Of a stretch of 64,000 nt of DNA, positions 53,887-63,178 are shown one piece after another. The stretch comes from an uncultured Pelagibacteraceae bacterium. GTDB taxonomy: Bacteria > Pseudomonadota > Alphaproteobacteria > Pelagibacterales > Pelagibacteraceae. A model generated the notes under the pieces. It did not search any database and was not told where the DNA came from. It was given only the letters and a program-made list of their open reading frames with translations. Position 1 is the stretch's first letter. Each line of letters starts with the position of its first letter. The DNA lies in contig CACDII010000003.1 in assembly GCA_902552985.1 (NCBI GenBank), forward strand, positions 62,001 through 126,000, given 5' to 3'. Both the position numbers and the translations under genes were made by a program.

Positions 53887-54911
53887 TAATATTTTTGACC
53901 TAATCTTTTAGTAATATCAGTTTTTTTCAACTTAGAATAATAGTTTTGGTTATTTAGATACCACTCAAAAGTTTTTTCAAGTCCTTTTTTTAACCCTGTA
54001 GATGATTTCCATCCTAATTTTTTTTTAATTTTGTTGCTATTAAGAGCATATCTAAAATCATGTCCAGGCCTGTCTTTAACAAATTTAATTTTTACATTTT
54101 TCCCAGTTTCAATTTTTGTCTTTGCAATTTTAATAAGTAATTTTGCTATATTTAAATTATTTTGATTAAGATTAGATCCAATATTATAAAACTCTCCATT
54201 TTTTCCACTTTTAAAGATTTTAAGTAAAGCATTACAATGGTCATCTACATAAATCCATTCTCTAGAATTTTTACCATCACCGTATAAAGGAACATTTTTA
54301 TTATTAATACAGTTATAAATTATTTTAGGAATAAGTTTTTCAGGATGTTGTCTTGGTCCGTAGTTATTCGAACAATTGGTTACAATTGCATTTATTTTGT
54401 ATGTTCTGACATAGGAATAAACAAGATGATCCGAAGATGCTTTAGTTGCAGCATAAGGAGAGCTAGGTTTATATGTATCATTTTCTTTAGATCTGTTTTT
54501 TAAAATATCCCCATAAACTTCATCTGTAGAAATATGAATTAATCTAGACTTTTTATTTTTTTTAGAAAATTTTTTAAAACATTCTAGCAAGTTAAAAACG
54601 CCTAAAATATTACTTTCTATAAATTCTTTTGGACTATCAATTGATCTATCTACATGAGTTTCGGCAGCTAAATTAAATATGCATAAAGGTTTATATTTAT
54701 TTAAAATATTGTTAATTTTTTTTGAGTTATTTATATTACATTTTATAAATTTATAATTTTTTTTAACATTAAAATCTTTAGTATTATAGAAATTTGAAGA
54801 GTATGAAATTTTATCTATATTAATAACTTTAAAATTTTTTTTTAGTAATAACTTAATCAAGTTACTACCTATAAAACCAAGGCCTCCAGTAACAATAACA
54901 TTTTTTTTCAT
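53886..54911 (-). CDS. rfbB: dTDP-glucose 4,6-dehydratase
   Basis: Second step of dTDP-rhamnose synthesis. 341 aa extended SDR. 'VTGGLGFIGSNLIKLLL', 'NLAAETHVDRSIDSP', 'LIHISTDEVYGD', catalytic 'SPYAATKASSDHLVYSYVRT' and 'NYGPRQHPEKLIPKII'. The TDE motif marks a dehydratase rather than a plain epimerase. Confidence 0.97.
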   Translation of the reverse strand: MKKNVIVTGGLGFIGSNLIKLLLKKNFKVINIDKISYSSNFYNTKDFNVKKNYKFIKCNINNSKKINNILNKYKPLCIFNLAAETHVDRSIDSPKEFIESNILGVFNLLECFKKFSKKNKKSRLIHISTDEVYGDILKNRSKENDTYKPSSPYAATKASSDHLVYSYVRTYKINAIVTNCSNNYGPRQHPEKLIPKIIYNCINNKNVPLYGDGKNSREWIYVDDHCNALLKIFKSGKNGEFYNIGSNLNQNNLNIAKLLIKIAKTKIETGKNVKIKFVKDRPGHDFRYALNSNKIKKKLGWKSSTGLKKGLEKTFEWYLNNQNYYSKLKKTDITKRLGQKY

Positions 54912-54923
54912 ATTAAAATAAAC

Positions 54924-55925
54924 CTATATTAATTTTTTTTTCCATGTTTCTGGAGTTATCTCATTATTTATCTCTAAAGGTAAATTATATTCAAATGTTT
55001 TTACTCCTCTAGATTTAATAAAATGAGCAGTTTTTTTTATGGAGTTTCTTAAACTTGTTTTTGTTTCATATCCAAGAATTTTTCTTGCTTTATCAGCACT
55101 ACACGATGCTAATTTTACCTCTTTTGGTCTTTCGGGAATGAATTTTGGATTTCCATTAAATCCAACTTCATTTGCAACTAAATTAGCAACTTCTTTTATA
55201 GATACAGTTTCTTCATCAGGTCCAACGTTTACAATTTCTTTAGTTATGTTTTTATCTAAACCTAATTTTATTAAACAAAAAATAACATCATCAATATAAG
55301 AGAAACATCTTTTTTGCTCACCATCGCCATAAATTATAGCAGGCTTGCCTTGCAAATTTCTGTTTATAAAAATTGAAACAACATTTCTATATGGATCATC
55401 ATATTTTTGGTTAGGTCCGATTATATTGTGGGGTACTGCAATATTCCATTCCATTCCATTTAAATCTGCTAGATGCATTAAGCATTTTTCACTTGCAACT
55501 TTTGCTATTCCATATGGATCTACAGGTTTGGTATCCATATCTTCTGTAAAAGGAGTTTTTTGTTCCCCATATCTGGCCATAGATGAACAAAAAACAAATC
55601 TTTTTATTTTGTTAATAATACTAGCGGTTATTACTGATGTGCTGGCTAAATAAATATTTTTTGTAATAAAATTTGGAGAAAATACTGATAATCCCTCATG
55701 TGCTGTAGCTGCACAATGATAAATTATTTCACTTCCTTTTGTTATTTCAGTCATTTTTTTTAAATCAGTACAATCTTCTTTATAAAAAATAATTTTTTTT
55801 GAAATATTTTCTAAATCACCACCAATCATGTTGTCGTTACCACTAACGTCGTGGCCTAAATTAATTAAATGTTTAGCTAAATGACTTCCTAAAAAACCAG
55901 CTATTCCAGTAATAAATATTTTCAT
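54924..55925 (-). CDS. NAD-dependent nucleotide-sugar epimerase/dehydratase
   Basis: 333 aa extended SDR. 'IFITGIAGFLGSHLAKHLIN', 'IYHCAATAHEGLSVFSP', 'FCSSMARYGEQKTPF' and catalytic 'DPYGIAKVASEKCLMHLA'. UDP-glucose/GlcNAc 4-epimerase-like, exact sugar unknown. First gene of the minus-strand sugar run (this gene-rmlB-rmlA-guaC-rmlC-rmlD), 12 bp before rmlB, and divergent from the second GT2. Confidence 0.88.
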   Translation of the reverse strand: MKIFITGIAGFLGSHLAKHLINLGHDVSGNDNMIGGDLENISKKIIFYKEDCTDLKKMTEITKGSEIIYHCAATAHEGLSVFSPNFITKNIYLASTSVITASIINKIKRFVFCSSMARYGEQKTPFTEDMDTKPVDPYGIAKVASEKCLMHLADLNGMEWNIAVPHNIIGPNQKYDDPYRNVVSIFINRNLQGKPAIIYGDGEQKRCFSYIDDVIFCLIKLGLDKNITKEIVNVGPDEETVSIKEVANLVANEVGFNGNPKFIPERPKEVKLASCSADKARKILGYETKTSLRNSIKKTAHFIKSRGVKTFEYNLPLEINNEITPETWKKKLI

Positions 55926-56005
55926 AAAAAATATAATGTGTTTTTTGGCTTATATGTAATATATTAAAATATTTTGCAATTAAATTTAATATTAATGGCC
56001 AAAAT

Positions 56006-56902
56006 ATGTTTCCAGTCAATGATTTAACAGTTTTGATAGTTACTTTTAAAACTAATCATAAAATTTTAGATGATTGTATTAAATCTATAGATGGTAAATC
56101 AAAAATAATAATAGTTGAAAATTCTAATGATCAGGAATTTAAAAAAAAATATGAAGAGAAATTTTCTAATATTGAAGTTTTTTTATCTGGAAAGAATTTA
56201 GGTTACGGTGTAGGAAATAATTTTGGGTTAAATTTAATTAAAACTAATTATGCCCTAATCTCAAATCCAGATGTTGTTTATGAGAAGGAATTTTTTTCTT
56301 CTATAGATCATTACATTAAACAGGACACTGAATTTGATATTATTGGTCCCATGTATAGAAAAGAGGATTATGCAAGTTATGGTCATTTTGAAGATCTAAA
56401 GAAAATTTCACCTATTACAAATGAAGGTTCATTGTTTAGTGCCCATTGGATAGTTGGATGTACAATGCTTTTAAATTTAAAAAAATTTAAGAATAGAAAT
56501 TTATTCGATGAAAACTTTTTTTTGTATTTTGAAGAATTCGATTTATGCCGAAATGTTATTTTACGGCAAGGAAAAATATATGCTAGTAACAAGCTTTACG
56601 TAAATCATTTAGGACACAAAGGGTCAGCTGCTACAGATCCTAATTATTCAATTGAAACCGAAATGTTTAGAAATTGGCACTGGATGTGGTCATCATTTTA
56701 CTTTTATAAAAAAAACTATAATTTTTTTTATGCTATAAAAACTATGTATGGAAAATTTTTTCGATCTCTTTTTAAAATGATTTTTTTTAGGATTTTTTAT
56801 AACGAAAAAAAATATACAATGTACTATGCTCGCTTTAGCGGAATATGGAATAGTTTTTTAGGAAGAAAATCTTGGTATAGAGTTAAATCTTTATTTCAAT
56901 GA
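56006..56902 (+). CDS. Family 2 glycosyltransferase, rhamnosyltransferase-like
   Basis: 298 aa. 'LTVLIVTFKTNHKILDDCIK', 'SGKNLGYGVGNNFGLNLIKT', metal-binding 'LISNPDVVYEKEFF', and 'HWIVGCTMLLNLKKF', followed by a 'FFLYFEEFDLC' acceptor-site motif. This matches WbbL-type rhamnosyltransferases. The neighbouring dTDP-rhamnose pathway would supply the donor, which supports but does not prove the specificity. Confidence 0.85.
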   Translation: MFPVNDLTVLIVTFKTNHKILDDCIKSIDGKSKIIIVENSNDQEFKKKYEEKFSNIEVFLSGKNLGYGVGNNFGLNLIKTNYALISNPDVVYEKEFFSSIDHYIKQDTEFDIIGPMYRKEDYASYGHFEDLKKISPITNEGSLFSAHWIVGCTMLLNLKKFKNRNLFDENFFLYFEEFDLCRNVILRQGKIYASNKLYVNHLGHKGSAATDPNYSIETEMFRNWHWMWSSFYFYKKNYNFFYAIKTMYGKFFRSLFKMIFFRIFYNEKKYTMYYARFSGIWNSFLGRKSWYRVKSLFQ

Positions 56903-57423
56903 CCTGGGAATTCAATTAAATTTTCAATTTTATAATCTTGTTTTAAAAGTTTATCACAACCTCCCAAATCAAACAGATTAATAACAAAAATAAAACCTGC
57001 AACATTTCCTTTGGAAATTTTAATAAGCTTTGCGGCAGCTTCTGCCGTACCACCAGTAGCAATCAAATCATCTATTATTAAAACATTATCTTCATTATTA
57101 ATTGAATCTTTGTGTACTTCAATTGTAGCTTTTCCATATTCTAGTTCAAAATCTACTGAATGTGTTTCAGCCGGAAGTTTATTTTTTTTTCTCAACAAGA
57201 TAAATGGTTTATTAGTTATGTATGAAACTGCAGATGCAAACACGAAACCCCTAGATTCAACCGCGGCTACTTTATTGAATTTAAAATTTTTAGATCTTTC
57301 AACGATTTGATTTATACAATGAACAAAAGCTTTTTCATTTTTTATTAGGGTTGTAATATCTCTAAATAAAATTCCCTTTTTAGGATAATCAGGTATTGAT
57401 CTAATATAATCTTTTAAATCCAT
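56896..57423 (-). CDS. apt: Adenine phosphoribosyltransferase
   Basis: Salvages adenine to AMP with PRPP. 175 aa. 'IRSIPDYPKKGILFRDIT', 'AAVESRGFVFASAVSYI' and PRPP loop 'VLIIDDLIATGGTAEAAAKL'. Divergent from mtnP (40 bp), whose reaction releases adenine. Marks the return to core genes after the sugar block. Confidence 0.97.
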   Translation of the reverse strand: MDLKDYIRSIPDYPKKGILFRDITTLIKNEKAFVHCINQIVERSKNFKFNKVAAVESRGFVFASAVSYITNKPFILLRKKNKLPAETHSVDFELEYGKATIEVHKDSINNEDNVLIIDDLIATGGTAEAAAKLIKISKGNVAGFIFVINLFDLGGCDKLLKQDYKIENLIEFPGH

Positions 57424-57463
57424 ATATTTTTAAGTTATAAATAATTAAATCATTTTAAATAAT

Positions 57464-58333
57464 ATGACAAACAAATTAGCAATCATAGGGGGCAGTGGTT
57501 TGTACGATGTTGAAGAGTTCAAAGAACGTGAACTTTTAAACATTAAAACCCCATGGGGACCTCCATCTGATCAAATTCTTAAAACAAAATTTAACAACAA
57601 AGATGTTTATTTTTTACCAAGACATGGAAGGGGACATTTTATTTCACCATCTAAAATAAATTTTAGAGCTAATATAGATGCTTTAAAACAACTTGGCATC
57701 ACAGATATAGTATCAGTATCAGCTGTAGGATCATTAAAAAATGAATTGCCACCTGGAAAATTTGTTATTGTAGATCAATTTATCGATAGAACATTTGCTA
57801 GAAATAAAACTTTTTTTGATGATGAAATAGTAGCTCATGTTTCTATGGCCCATCCAACATCAAATGGTTTAATGAATGCTTGTGAAGAGGCAATAAAAAA
57901 AGAAAATATAGAATATCAAAGAGGAGGGACATATGTTGTTATGGAAGGACCTCAATTCTCTACTCTTGCAGAGTCAAATCTTTATAGATCATGGAAAGCA
58001 GACGTAATTGGTATGACTAATATGCCTGAGGCCAAATTAGCTAGAGAAGCTGAAATTAGATATGCTTCGGTTTCAATGGTAACTGATTATGATTGTTGGC
58101 ATCCAGATCATGAAAACGTAGATGTTCAACAAGTAATAAAAGTTCTTTTAGGAAATGCTGCTAAAGCAAAAAATATGATTAAAAATTTAATAGAAAATTT
58201 TGAAAAACATATAGATCCTAAAGATCCAACAAATAATTGTTTAGACGTAGCAATTATTACAGCTTCTGAAAAAAGAACTCAAAAAACTAAAGACAAACTA
58301 AAAACAATAGCTGGTAGAGTTTTAAATAAATGA
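57464..58333 (+). CDS. mtnP: S-methyl-5'-thioadenosine phosphorylase
   Basis: Splits methylthioadenosine into adenine and methylthioribose-1-phosphate. 289 aa. 'LAIIGGSGLYDVEEF', 'FLPRHGRGHFISPSKINFRA', 'YVVMEGPQFSTLAESNLYRS' and 'VIGMTNMPEAKLAREAEI', with MTA-type residues rather than guanosine-type ones. Overlaps mtnA by 4 bp. Confidence 0.96.
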   Translation: MTNKLAIIGGSGLYDVEEFKERELLNIKTPWGPPSDQILKTKFNNKDVYFLPRHGRGHFISPSKINFRANIDALKQLGITDIVSVSAVGSLKNELPPGKFVIVDQFIDRTFARNKTFFDDEIVAHVSMAHPTSNGLMNACEEAIKKENIEYQRGGTYVVMEGPQFSTLAESNLYRSWKADVIGMTNMPEAKLAREAEIRYASVSMVTDYDCWHPDHENVDVQQVIKVLLGNAAKAKNMIKNLIENFEKHIDPKDPTNNCLDVAIITASEKRTQKTKDKLKTIAGRVLNK

Positions 58334-59400
58334 GAATTGAAGGCAAAGAATATCGAACAATATGGTTTGAAAATAATGTTGTTAAAATTATTGATCAAAC
58401 AAAACTTCCACATAAATTTATAATTAAATATCTAAAAACAGTAAAAGATTCTATTAATGCAATTAAAACTATGGAAGTTAGAGGCGCACCTCTTATTGGA
58501 GCTACAGCGGCTTATGGATTAGTTTTAGCTATTATTGAAAATAATGATCAGTCATTTTTAAAAAGATCCGCAGAAGATTTAATTAATTCAAGACCAACGG
58601 CTATAAATTTAAAGTGGGCTGTTGATAGAATGATAAAAAAATTATCAGGTGTTAATAGTGATAAAATTTTACAAATAGCATTAAATGAAGCAAAAGAAAT
58701 TTGCGAAGAAGATATAAAATTTTGTGAAAATATTGGATTAAATGGTCTTAAAATAATTGAAGAAATTTATAATAAAAAAAAAGATACAGTTAATATTTTA
58801 ACTCATTGTAATGCCGGATGGCTTGCAACAATTAATTGGGGAACAGCAACTTCTCCAATTTATCATGCACACAAAAAAGGCATTCCAGTTCATGTTTGGG
58901 CCGATGAAACTAGACCAAGAAACCAAGGTGCAAATCTTACATCTTATGAATTAAATGAAGAGGGAATTAAAAACACAATCATTGCAGATAACACTGGTGG
59001 TATTTTAATGCAAAGGGGTGAAGTTGATATGTGTATTGTTGGAACAGACAGAACTTTAGCTAATGGTGATGTTTGTAATAAAGTTGGAACTTACCTTAAA
59101 GCACTTGCTGCTTATGATAATAATATTCCTTTTTATGTAGCATTACCTAGCTCAACAATAGATTGGAATATCAAAGACTATAAAGATATTCCAATTGAAG
59201 AAAGAAACTCTGAAGAATTGTCTCATATAGAAGGTTTAGATGAACAAGGTAAGGTACAAAAGATACAAATATATCCCAAAAATAGTAAGGCGATGAATTT
59301 AGCTTTTGATGTTACCCCAGCTAAATATATAACAAGATTAATTACTGAAAAAGGAGTTTGCGAAGCATCAAAGAAAGGATTAAATAATTTATTTAAATGA
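58330..59400 (+). CDS. mtnA: Methylthioribose-1-phosphate isomerase
   Basis: Converts MTR-1-P to methylthioribulose-1-P. 356 aa, eIF2B-like fold. 'EVRGAPLIGATAAYGLVLAI', 'ILTHCNAGWLATINWGTATS' with catalytic Cys, 'ETRPRNQGANLTSYEL' and 'IVGTDRTLANGDVCNKVGT' with the catalytic Asp region. Later steps of methionine salvage (mtnB, C, D) do not follow. Confidence 0.96.
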   Translation: MRIEGKEYRTIWFENNVVKIIDQTKLPHKFIIKYLKTVKDSINAIKTMEVRGAPLIGATAAYGLVLAIIENNDQSFLKRSAEDLINSRPTAINLKWAVDRMIKKLSGVNSDKILQIALNEAKEICEEDIKFCENIGLNGLKIIEEIYNKKKDTVNILTHCNAGWLATINWGTATSPIYHAHKKGIPVHVWADETRPRNQGANLTSYELNEEGIKNTIIADNTGGILMQRGEVDMCIVGTDRTLANGDVCNKVGTYLKALAAYDNNIPFYVALPSSTIDWNIKDYKDIPIEERNSEELSHIEGLDEQGKVQKIQIYPKNSKAMNLAFDVTPAKYITRLITEKGVCEASKKGLNNLFK

Positions 59401-59735
59401 GTCCATTAATTTTATCATTAGTATGTTTAGTCTCCGTTGGTATATCTGGTAATCTTTTAGGTATTGTTAAAAATAATAAAATTTTTTTATATATATCTAT
59501 AATTCCGTGTATTTACATATTTGTTTATGGGATATACCTAACATTTGGCCCTGTTGACTTATACGAAGATGGAACTACAAATTTTTTTTTAAAAAATCCT
59601 GAAGAAAAAGAGTTACCAACTTTATTTATTATATTAAAACTTTACCAATATATATTAATTGTTATAGGAGCAATCTTTAGCTATTTATATTTTAGATATT
59701 TAAAAAATTTAAATAATAAATCAGACAGTATTTAA
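59397..59735 (+). CDS. Small integral membrane protein, unknown function
   Basis: 112 aa with three predicted TM helices (about 3-22, 30-50 and 81-101) and a charged loop 'DLYEDGTTNFFLKNPEEKEL'. No family recognised. ATGA overlap with mtnA indicates co-translation. The 3' end overlaps serA by 15 bp, the longest convergent overlap here. Confidence 0.75.
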   Translation: MSPLILSLVCLVSVGISGNLLGIVKNNKIFLYISIIPCIYIFVYGIYLTFGPVDLYEDGTTNFFLKNPEEKELPTLFIILKLYQYILIVIGAIFSYLYFRYLKNLNNKSDSI

Positions 59736-60656
59736 TTTTTTTCCAGATAATAAATAATCTGATATTTGATTAGCAACCATTTCGGCAACCACAATAGATG
59801 CTTCCTTTGTTGAAGCTGCGATATGAGGCGTAAGTATGACTTTTGGATTATTAAATAAAACATTTTCTTTAGCTGGTTCTTTTGAAAAAACATCAACGGC
59901 AGCACCAGCAATTAAATTTTCATTCAGAGCTTCATTTAAATCTTTTTCATCAACTATATTTCCTCTAGCAGCATTAATTACATATGAGGTTGGTTTCATT
60001 TTTTTGAAATGTTCTTTTGTAAGCATAGGTTTTCCATCTGCAGCAGCCTTACAATGAAAGCTAATAATGTCACTTTTGGTTATTAAATCATCGAAATTAG
60101 TATTTTCTACATGAGGGTAGTCTTTTTTTCTAGACTCTAAAGATTTTGAGTTTACTAATATTTTCATATCAAAACCTTTAACAAGGTTACTTAATCTTAC
60201 TCCAACATTTCCAAATCCAATTATCCCTAAGGTTTTTTTTGAAAGTTCAGTACCCTTAATATTTTTTTTCTCCCATTGACCTTTATGAGTAGTTTCATTT
60301 GCAAATGGTGTTCTTCTAAGTACAGACATTATTAGTGCAAATGCATGTTCGGCTGTTGCGTTTGCGTTTCCACCAGGTGTGTTCATAACAATCATATTTT
60401 TTGCTTTAGCCGTTGGAACATCGATATTATCAACTCCAGCGCCAGCTCTTCCTATTACTTTTAAATTTTTTGCAGCTTCGATTATTTTTTTTGTTACTTT
60501 TGTAGCTGATCTAACTACCATTCCATCATATTCAGGAATAATTTTAATGATTTCATCTTCAGATAAACCTGTTTTAACATCTACAGTAATATTATTTTTT
60601 TCAAATATTTTTTGAGCTACATTGCTCATTGAGTCTGAAATTAAAACTTTAGGCAT
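59721..60656 (-). CDS. serA: D-3-phosphoglycerate dehydrogenase, short form
   Basis: First step of serine synthesis. 311 aa, lacking the C-terminal ASB/ACT regulatory domains of the long enzymes. 'VIGRAGAGVDNIDVPTAKAK', NAD motif 'TLGIIGFGNVGVRLSNLVKG', 'VINAARGNIVDEKDLNEAL' and 'VILTPHIAASTKEA' with the catalytic His. Overlaps serC by 8 bp. Other 2-hydroxyacid dehydrogenases look similar; pairing with serC decides the call. Confidence 0.93.
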   Translation of the reverse strand: MPKVLISDSMSNVAQKIFEKNNITVDVKTGLSEDEIIKIIPEYDGMVVRSATKVTKKIIEAAKNLKVIGRAGAGVDNIDVPTAKAKNMIVMNTPGGNANATAEHAFALIMSVLRRTPFANETTHKGQWEKKNIKGTELSKKTLGIIGFGNVGVRLSNLVKGFDMKILVNSKSLESRKKDYPHVENTNFDDLITKSDIISFHCKAAADGKPMLTKEHFKKMKPTSYVINAARGNIVDEKDLNEALNENLIAGAAVDVFSKEPAKENVLFNNPKVILTPHIAASTKEASIVVAEMVANQISDYLLSGKKLNTV

Positions 60657-61803
60657 TATTTTTAATTGAGTGATAAGCCCAATCTATCCAAGGTAGCAGT
60701 GCCTTTATATCACTATTTTGCACAGTAGATCCTCCCCAAATTCTTATACTTGGCGGAGCTTTAGGGTAACCGTTAATATCATTTGCAACACCTTCTTTTT
60801 CTAGAATTGAAAATAATTTTTTTAACAATCCTCTTTGATCCTCTTCATTATGTTTAGCGAACCACTCATCTTTAACTAAGATTGTAATACTTGTTGATGA
60901 TCTTAATTTTTTATCAGCACACATGAATTTGAAATTTTCGCTTTTAGATATCCAATCTTCACAAATTTTAAGATTTTCATTAGAAATTTTTATCAGTCCC
61001 TTTGTACCGCCTACAGACTCAACCCACTTTAAAGCATCAAGAGCATCTTCAACACATATCATTGAAGGTGTATTTATTATTCCACCTTCAAATATTGCTT
61101 TAATTAGTTTTTTTTTATTCGCTAGTCTAAATAGTTTTGGAACAGGCCAGGGTGGAACGTAAGTTTCAAGTCTTTCTACAGCACGTGGAGATAAAGCCAC
61201 CATTCCATGCGCTGCTTCAGCACCTAAAACTTTTTGCCAAGACCAAGTGATAACGTCTAATTTTTTACAATCTATGTCCATCGCAAAAATTCCTGACGTG
61301 GCATCACATATTGTTAAACCTTCTCTATCATCTGGAATCCAGTCACCATTTGGAATTCTTACACCGGCAGTTGTGCCATTCCATGTAAATACTACATCAT
61401 TTTTAAAATTTACTTTAGTAAGATCAGGTAGCGTTCCATAATCAGTTACATGGCTATTTACATCCTTCAATTTAAATTGGTCTACAATATCTATAACCCA
61501 GTCTTTACCAAAATTTTCCCACGCAAGCACATCAACACCTCTTTGCCCTAATAGAGACCACATTGCAGCTTCTAAAGCACCTGTATTAGATCCTGTCATT
61601 ACTCCAACTAAATATTCATCAGGTAAATTTAAAATTTTTTTTGATTTAACAATTGCTTCATTTAATCTTTCTTTACAAACTTTATGTCTATGCGATCTTC
61701 CAATTGGAGAGTCTTTTAAAACATCAATAGTCCAACCAGGACGTTTTGAACATGGACCACTTGAAAAATTTGGATTCTGAGGTTTTTGGCTAGGTTTATC
61801 CAT
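60649..61803 (-). CDS. serC: Phosphoserine aminotransferase
   Basis: Second step of serine synthesis, PLP enzyme. 384 aa. Begins 'KPQNPNFSSGPCSKRPGWTI', with 'GVMTGSNTGALEAAMWSLLG', 'ICDATSGIFAMDIDCKKLDV' and PLP Lys in 'ITWSWQKVLGAEAAHGM'. This is the alphaproteobacterial/archaeal-type SerC. Leads the serC-serA pair. Confidence 0.95.
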   Translation of the reverse strand: MDKPSQKPQNPNFSSGPCSKRPGWTIDVLKDSPIGRSHRHKVCKERLNEAIVKSKKILNLPDEYLVGVMTGSNTGALEAAMWSLLGQRGVDVLAWENFGKDWVIDIVDQFKLKDVNSHVTDYGTLPDLTKVNFKNDVVFTWNGTTAGVRIPNGDWIPDDREGLTICDATSGIFAMDIDCKKLDVITWSWQKVLGAEAAHGMVALSPRAVERLETYVPPWPVPKLFRLANKKKLIKAIFEGGIINTPSMICVEDALDALKWVESVGGTKGLIKISNENLKICEDWISKSENFKFMCADKKLRSSTSITILVKDEWFAKHNEEDQRGLLKKLFSILEKEGVANDINGYPKAPPSIRIWGGSTVQNSDIKALLPWIDWAYHSIKNNA

Positions 61804-61899
61804 AAAATAAATTTAGATATATTGTTTTTTTAAAATATGTCACTATTTTTTTTATATATATTTTTTAGCAATAAATAATGAATAATTGACGCGGTAATT

Positions 61900-63102
61900 T
61901 TATTCAAAATCGTACGCAACTAAACCATCCAAAGGTTTGGGGTCAAACCAAGTTGATTTAGGGGGCATATTTAATTTTTTATCTGCAAAACTAATTACAT
62001 TTTCCATTTGAGTGGCAAATAATGCAAAACCAACTTTCGCTTCGCCAGAATCTACTTTTTTTTCTATACCTTCCAATCCATGGAAACCTGCTAAAAAATC
62101 AATTCTATTATCATATCTTGGATCTCCAATTCCTAAGGTTGGTTCTAATAAATAATAGTGCAATAAATTTATGTCTAAATTAATAATATGAAATAAATTT
62201 TGGTGTGGTTTCTCCTTAAGCTCCAAAGAATACCATTGTTTTTCTAAATACATTCCAAATATCTGAGATTTTTCTGGTTTATAAGAAGAGCTTTGCTTTT
62301 CTACTTTAAATTTTTTTTTAACTTCCTTGATAAAATCAGAAGGTGAATACCCATACAAATCTTTTATAAGTCTATTATAATCAAGTATTCTTGCTTGACT
62401 TGTTGGAAAAATTGCTATCATAAAATAATTATATAATTCACTTCCAGTATGATCATGGTTTTTATGTTGTTTAAATTTTGAAAGTTTTAATAATGCGTCC
62501 ATTCTATGATGTCCATCTGCAATATAAATTCTATTTATAGAATTAAATAAATCAGATATTTTTAAAACTTTATTTTCTTCATCAACAACCCACATCTCAT
62601 GCTTACTTTGGTCCATACCATTAAATGAGTATTCAGGAGAATTAGCTAATTCTTTTTCAATTAAATCATTGAGTTGTTTATTATCAGGATAAACAGCATA
62701 TATAGGACCTATTTGTGCGTTTAAATTATCCATCTGTTTCATTCTTTTTTGAGATCTTTCAAAAAAAATTTCTTCATGACCTCGTATATGTAAATTATCG
62801 TAAGCAGATAATTTTGCAGTACCAACTATGCCTACTTGCGAATGTTCACCTGTTGATATTTTATAAATATAAAATGAATTCTTTTTATCTTTTGTTAAGA
62901 TTGATTTTTTTTTCATTAATTCAAATTGCTCTTTAGACTTAGAATTATCTTTTTCAGCAAAAACGTTTAAATAACTCCAAGAATTATTTTTTTTATGATC
63001 TTTTATAGAGTCTTTTGATAAATGATCAGTGCTAGAAACGGCAACTGTCGAAGCGTTTTCTTTTGTTGGCCTTAAGGCTTTAAATGGATTTATAAAATAC
63101 AT
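61900..63102 (-). CDS. DUF1015 family protein
   Basis: 400 aa, function not established. 'INPFKALRPTKENASTVAVS' N-terminus, 'GPIYAVYPDNKQLNDLI', 'IYIADGHHRMDALLK' (the family's HH motif) and 'FLAGFHGLEGIEKKVDSGEA' fit DUF1015 (Pfam SerC-linked conserved family). It lies 96 bp upstream of serC on the same strand, and DUF1015 genes recur next to serine-biosynthesis genes, suggesting a link to that pathway. Confidence 0.88.
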   Translation of the reverse strand: MYFINPFKALRPTKENASTVAVSSTDHLSKDSIKDHKKNNSWSYLNVFAEKDNSKSKEQFELMKKKSILTKDKKNSFYIYKISTGEHSQVGIVGTAKLSAYDNLHIRGHEEIFFERSQKRMKQMDNLNAQIGPIYAVYPDNKQLNDLIEKELANSPEYSFNGMDQSKHEMWVVDEENKVLKISDLFNSINRIYIADGHHRMDALLKLSKFKQHKNHDHTGSELYNYFMIAIFPTSQARILDYNRLIKDLYGYSPSDFIKEVKKKFKVEKQSSSYKPEKSQIFGMYLEKQWYSLELKEKPHQNLFHIINLDINLLHYYLLEPTLGIGDPRYDNRIDFLAGFHGLEGIEKKVDSGEAKVGFALFATQMENVISFADKKLNMPPKSTWFDPKPLDGLVAYDFE

Positions 63103-63178
63103 ACAGTTATTTAATTGATCATATAAATTAGAGCAAATCTATTTTTTAGATATAATTATTAAATATTTAATTATTTTT

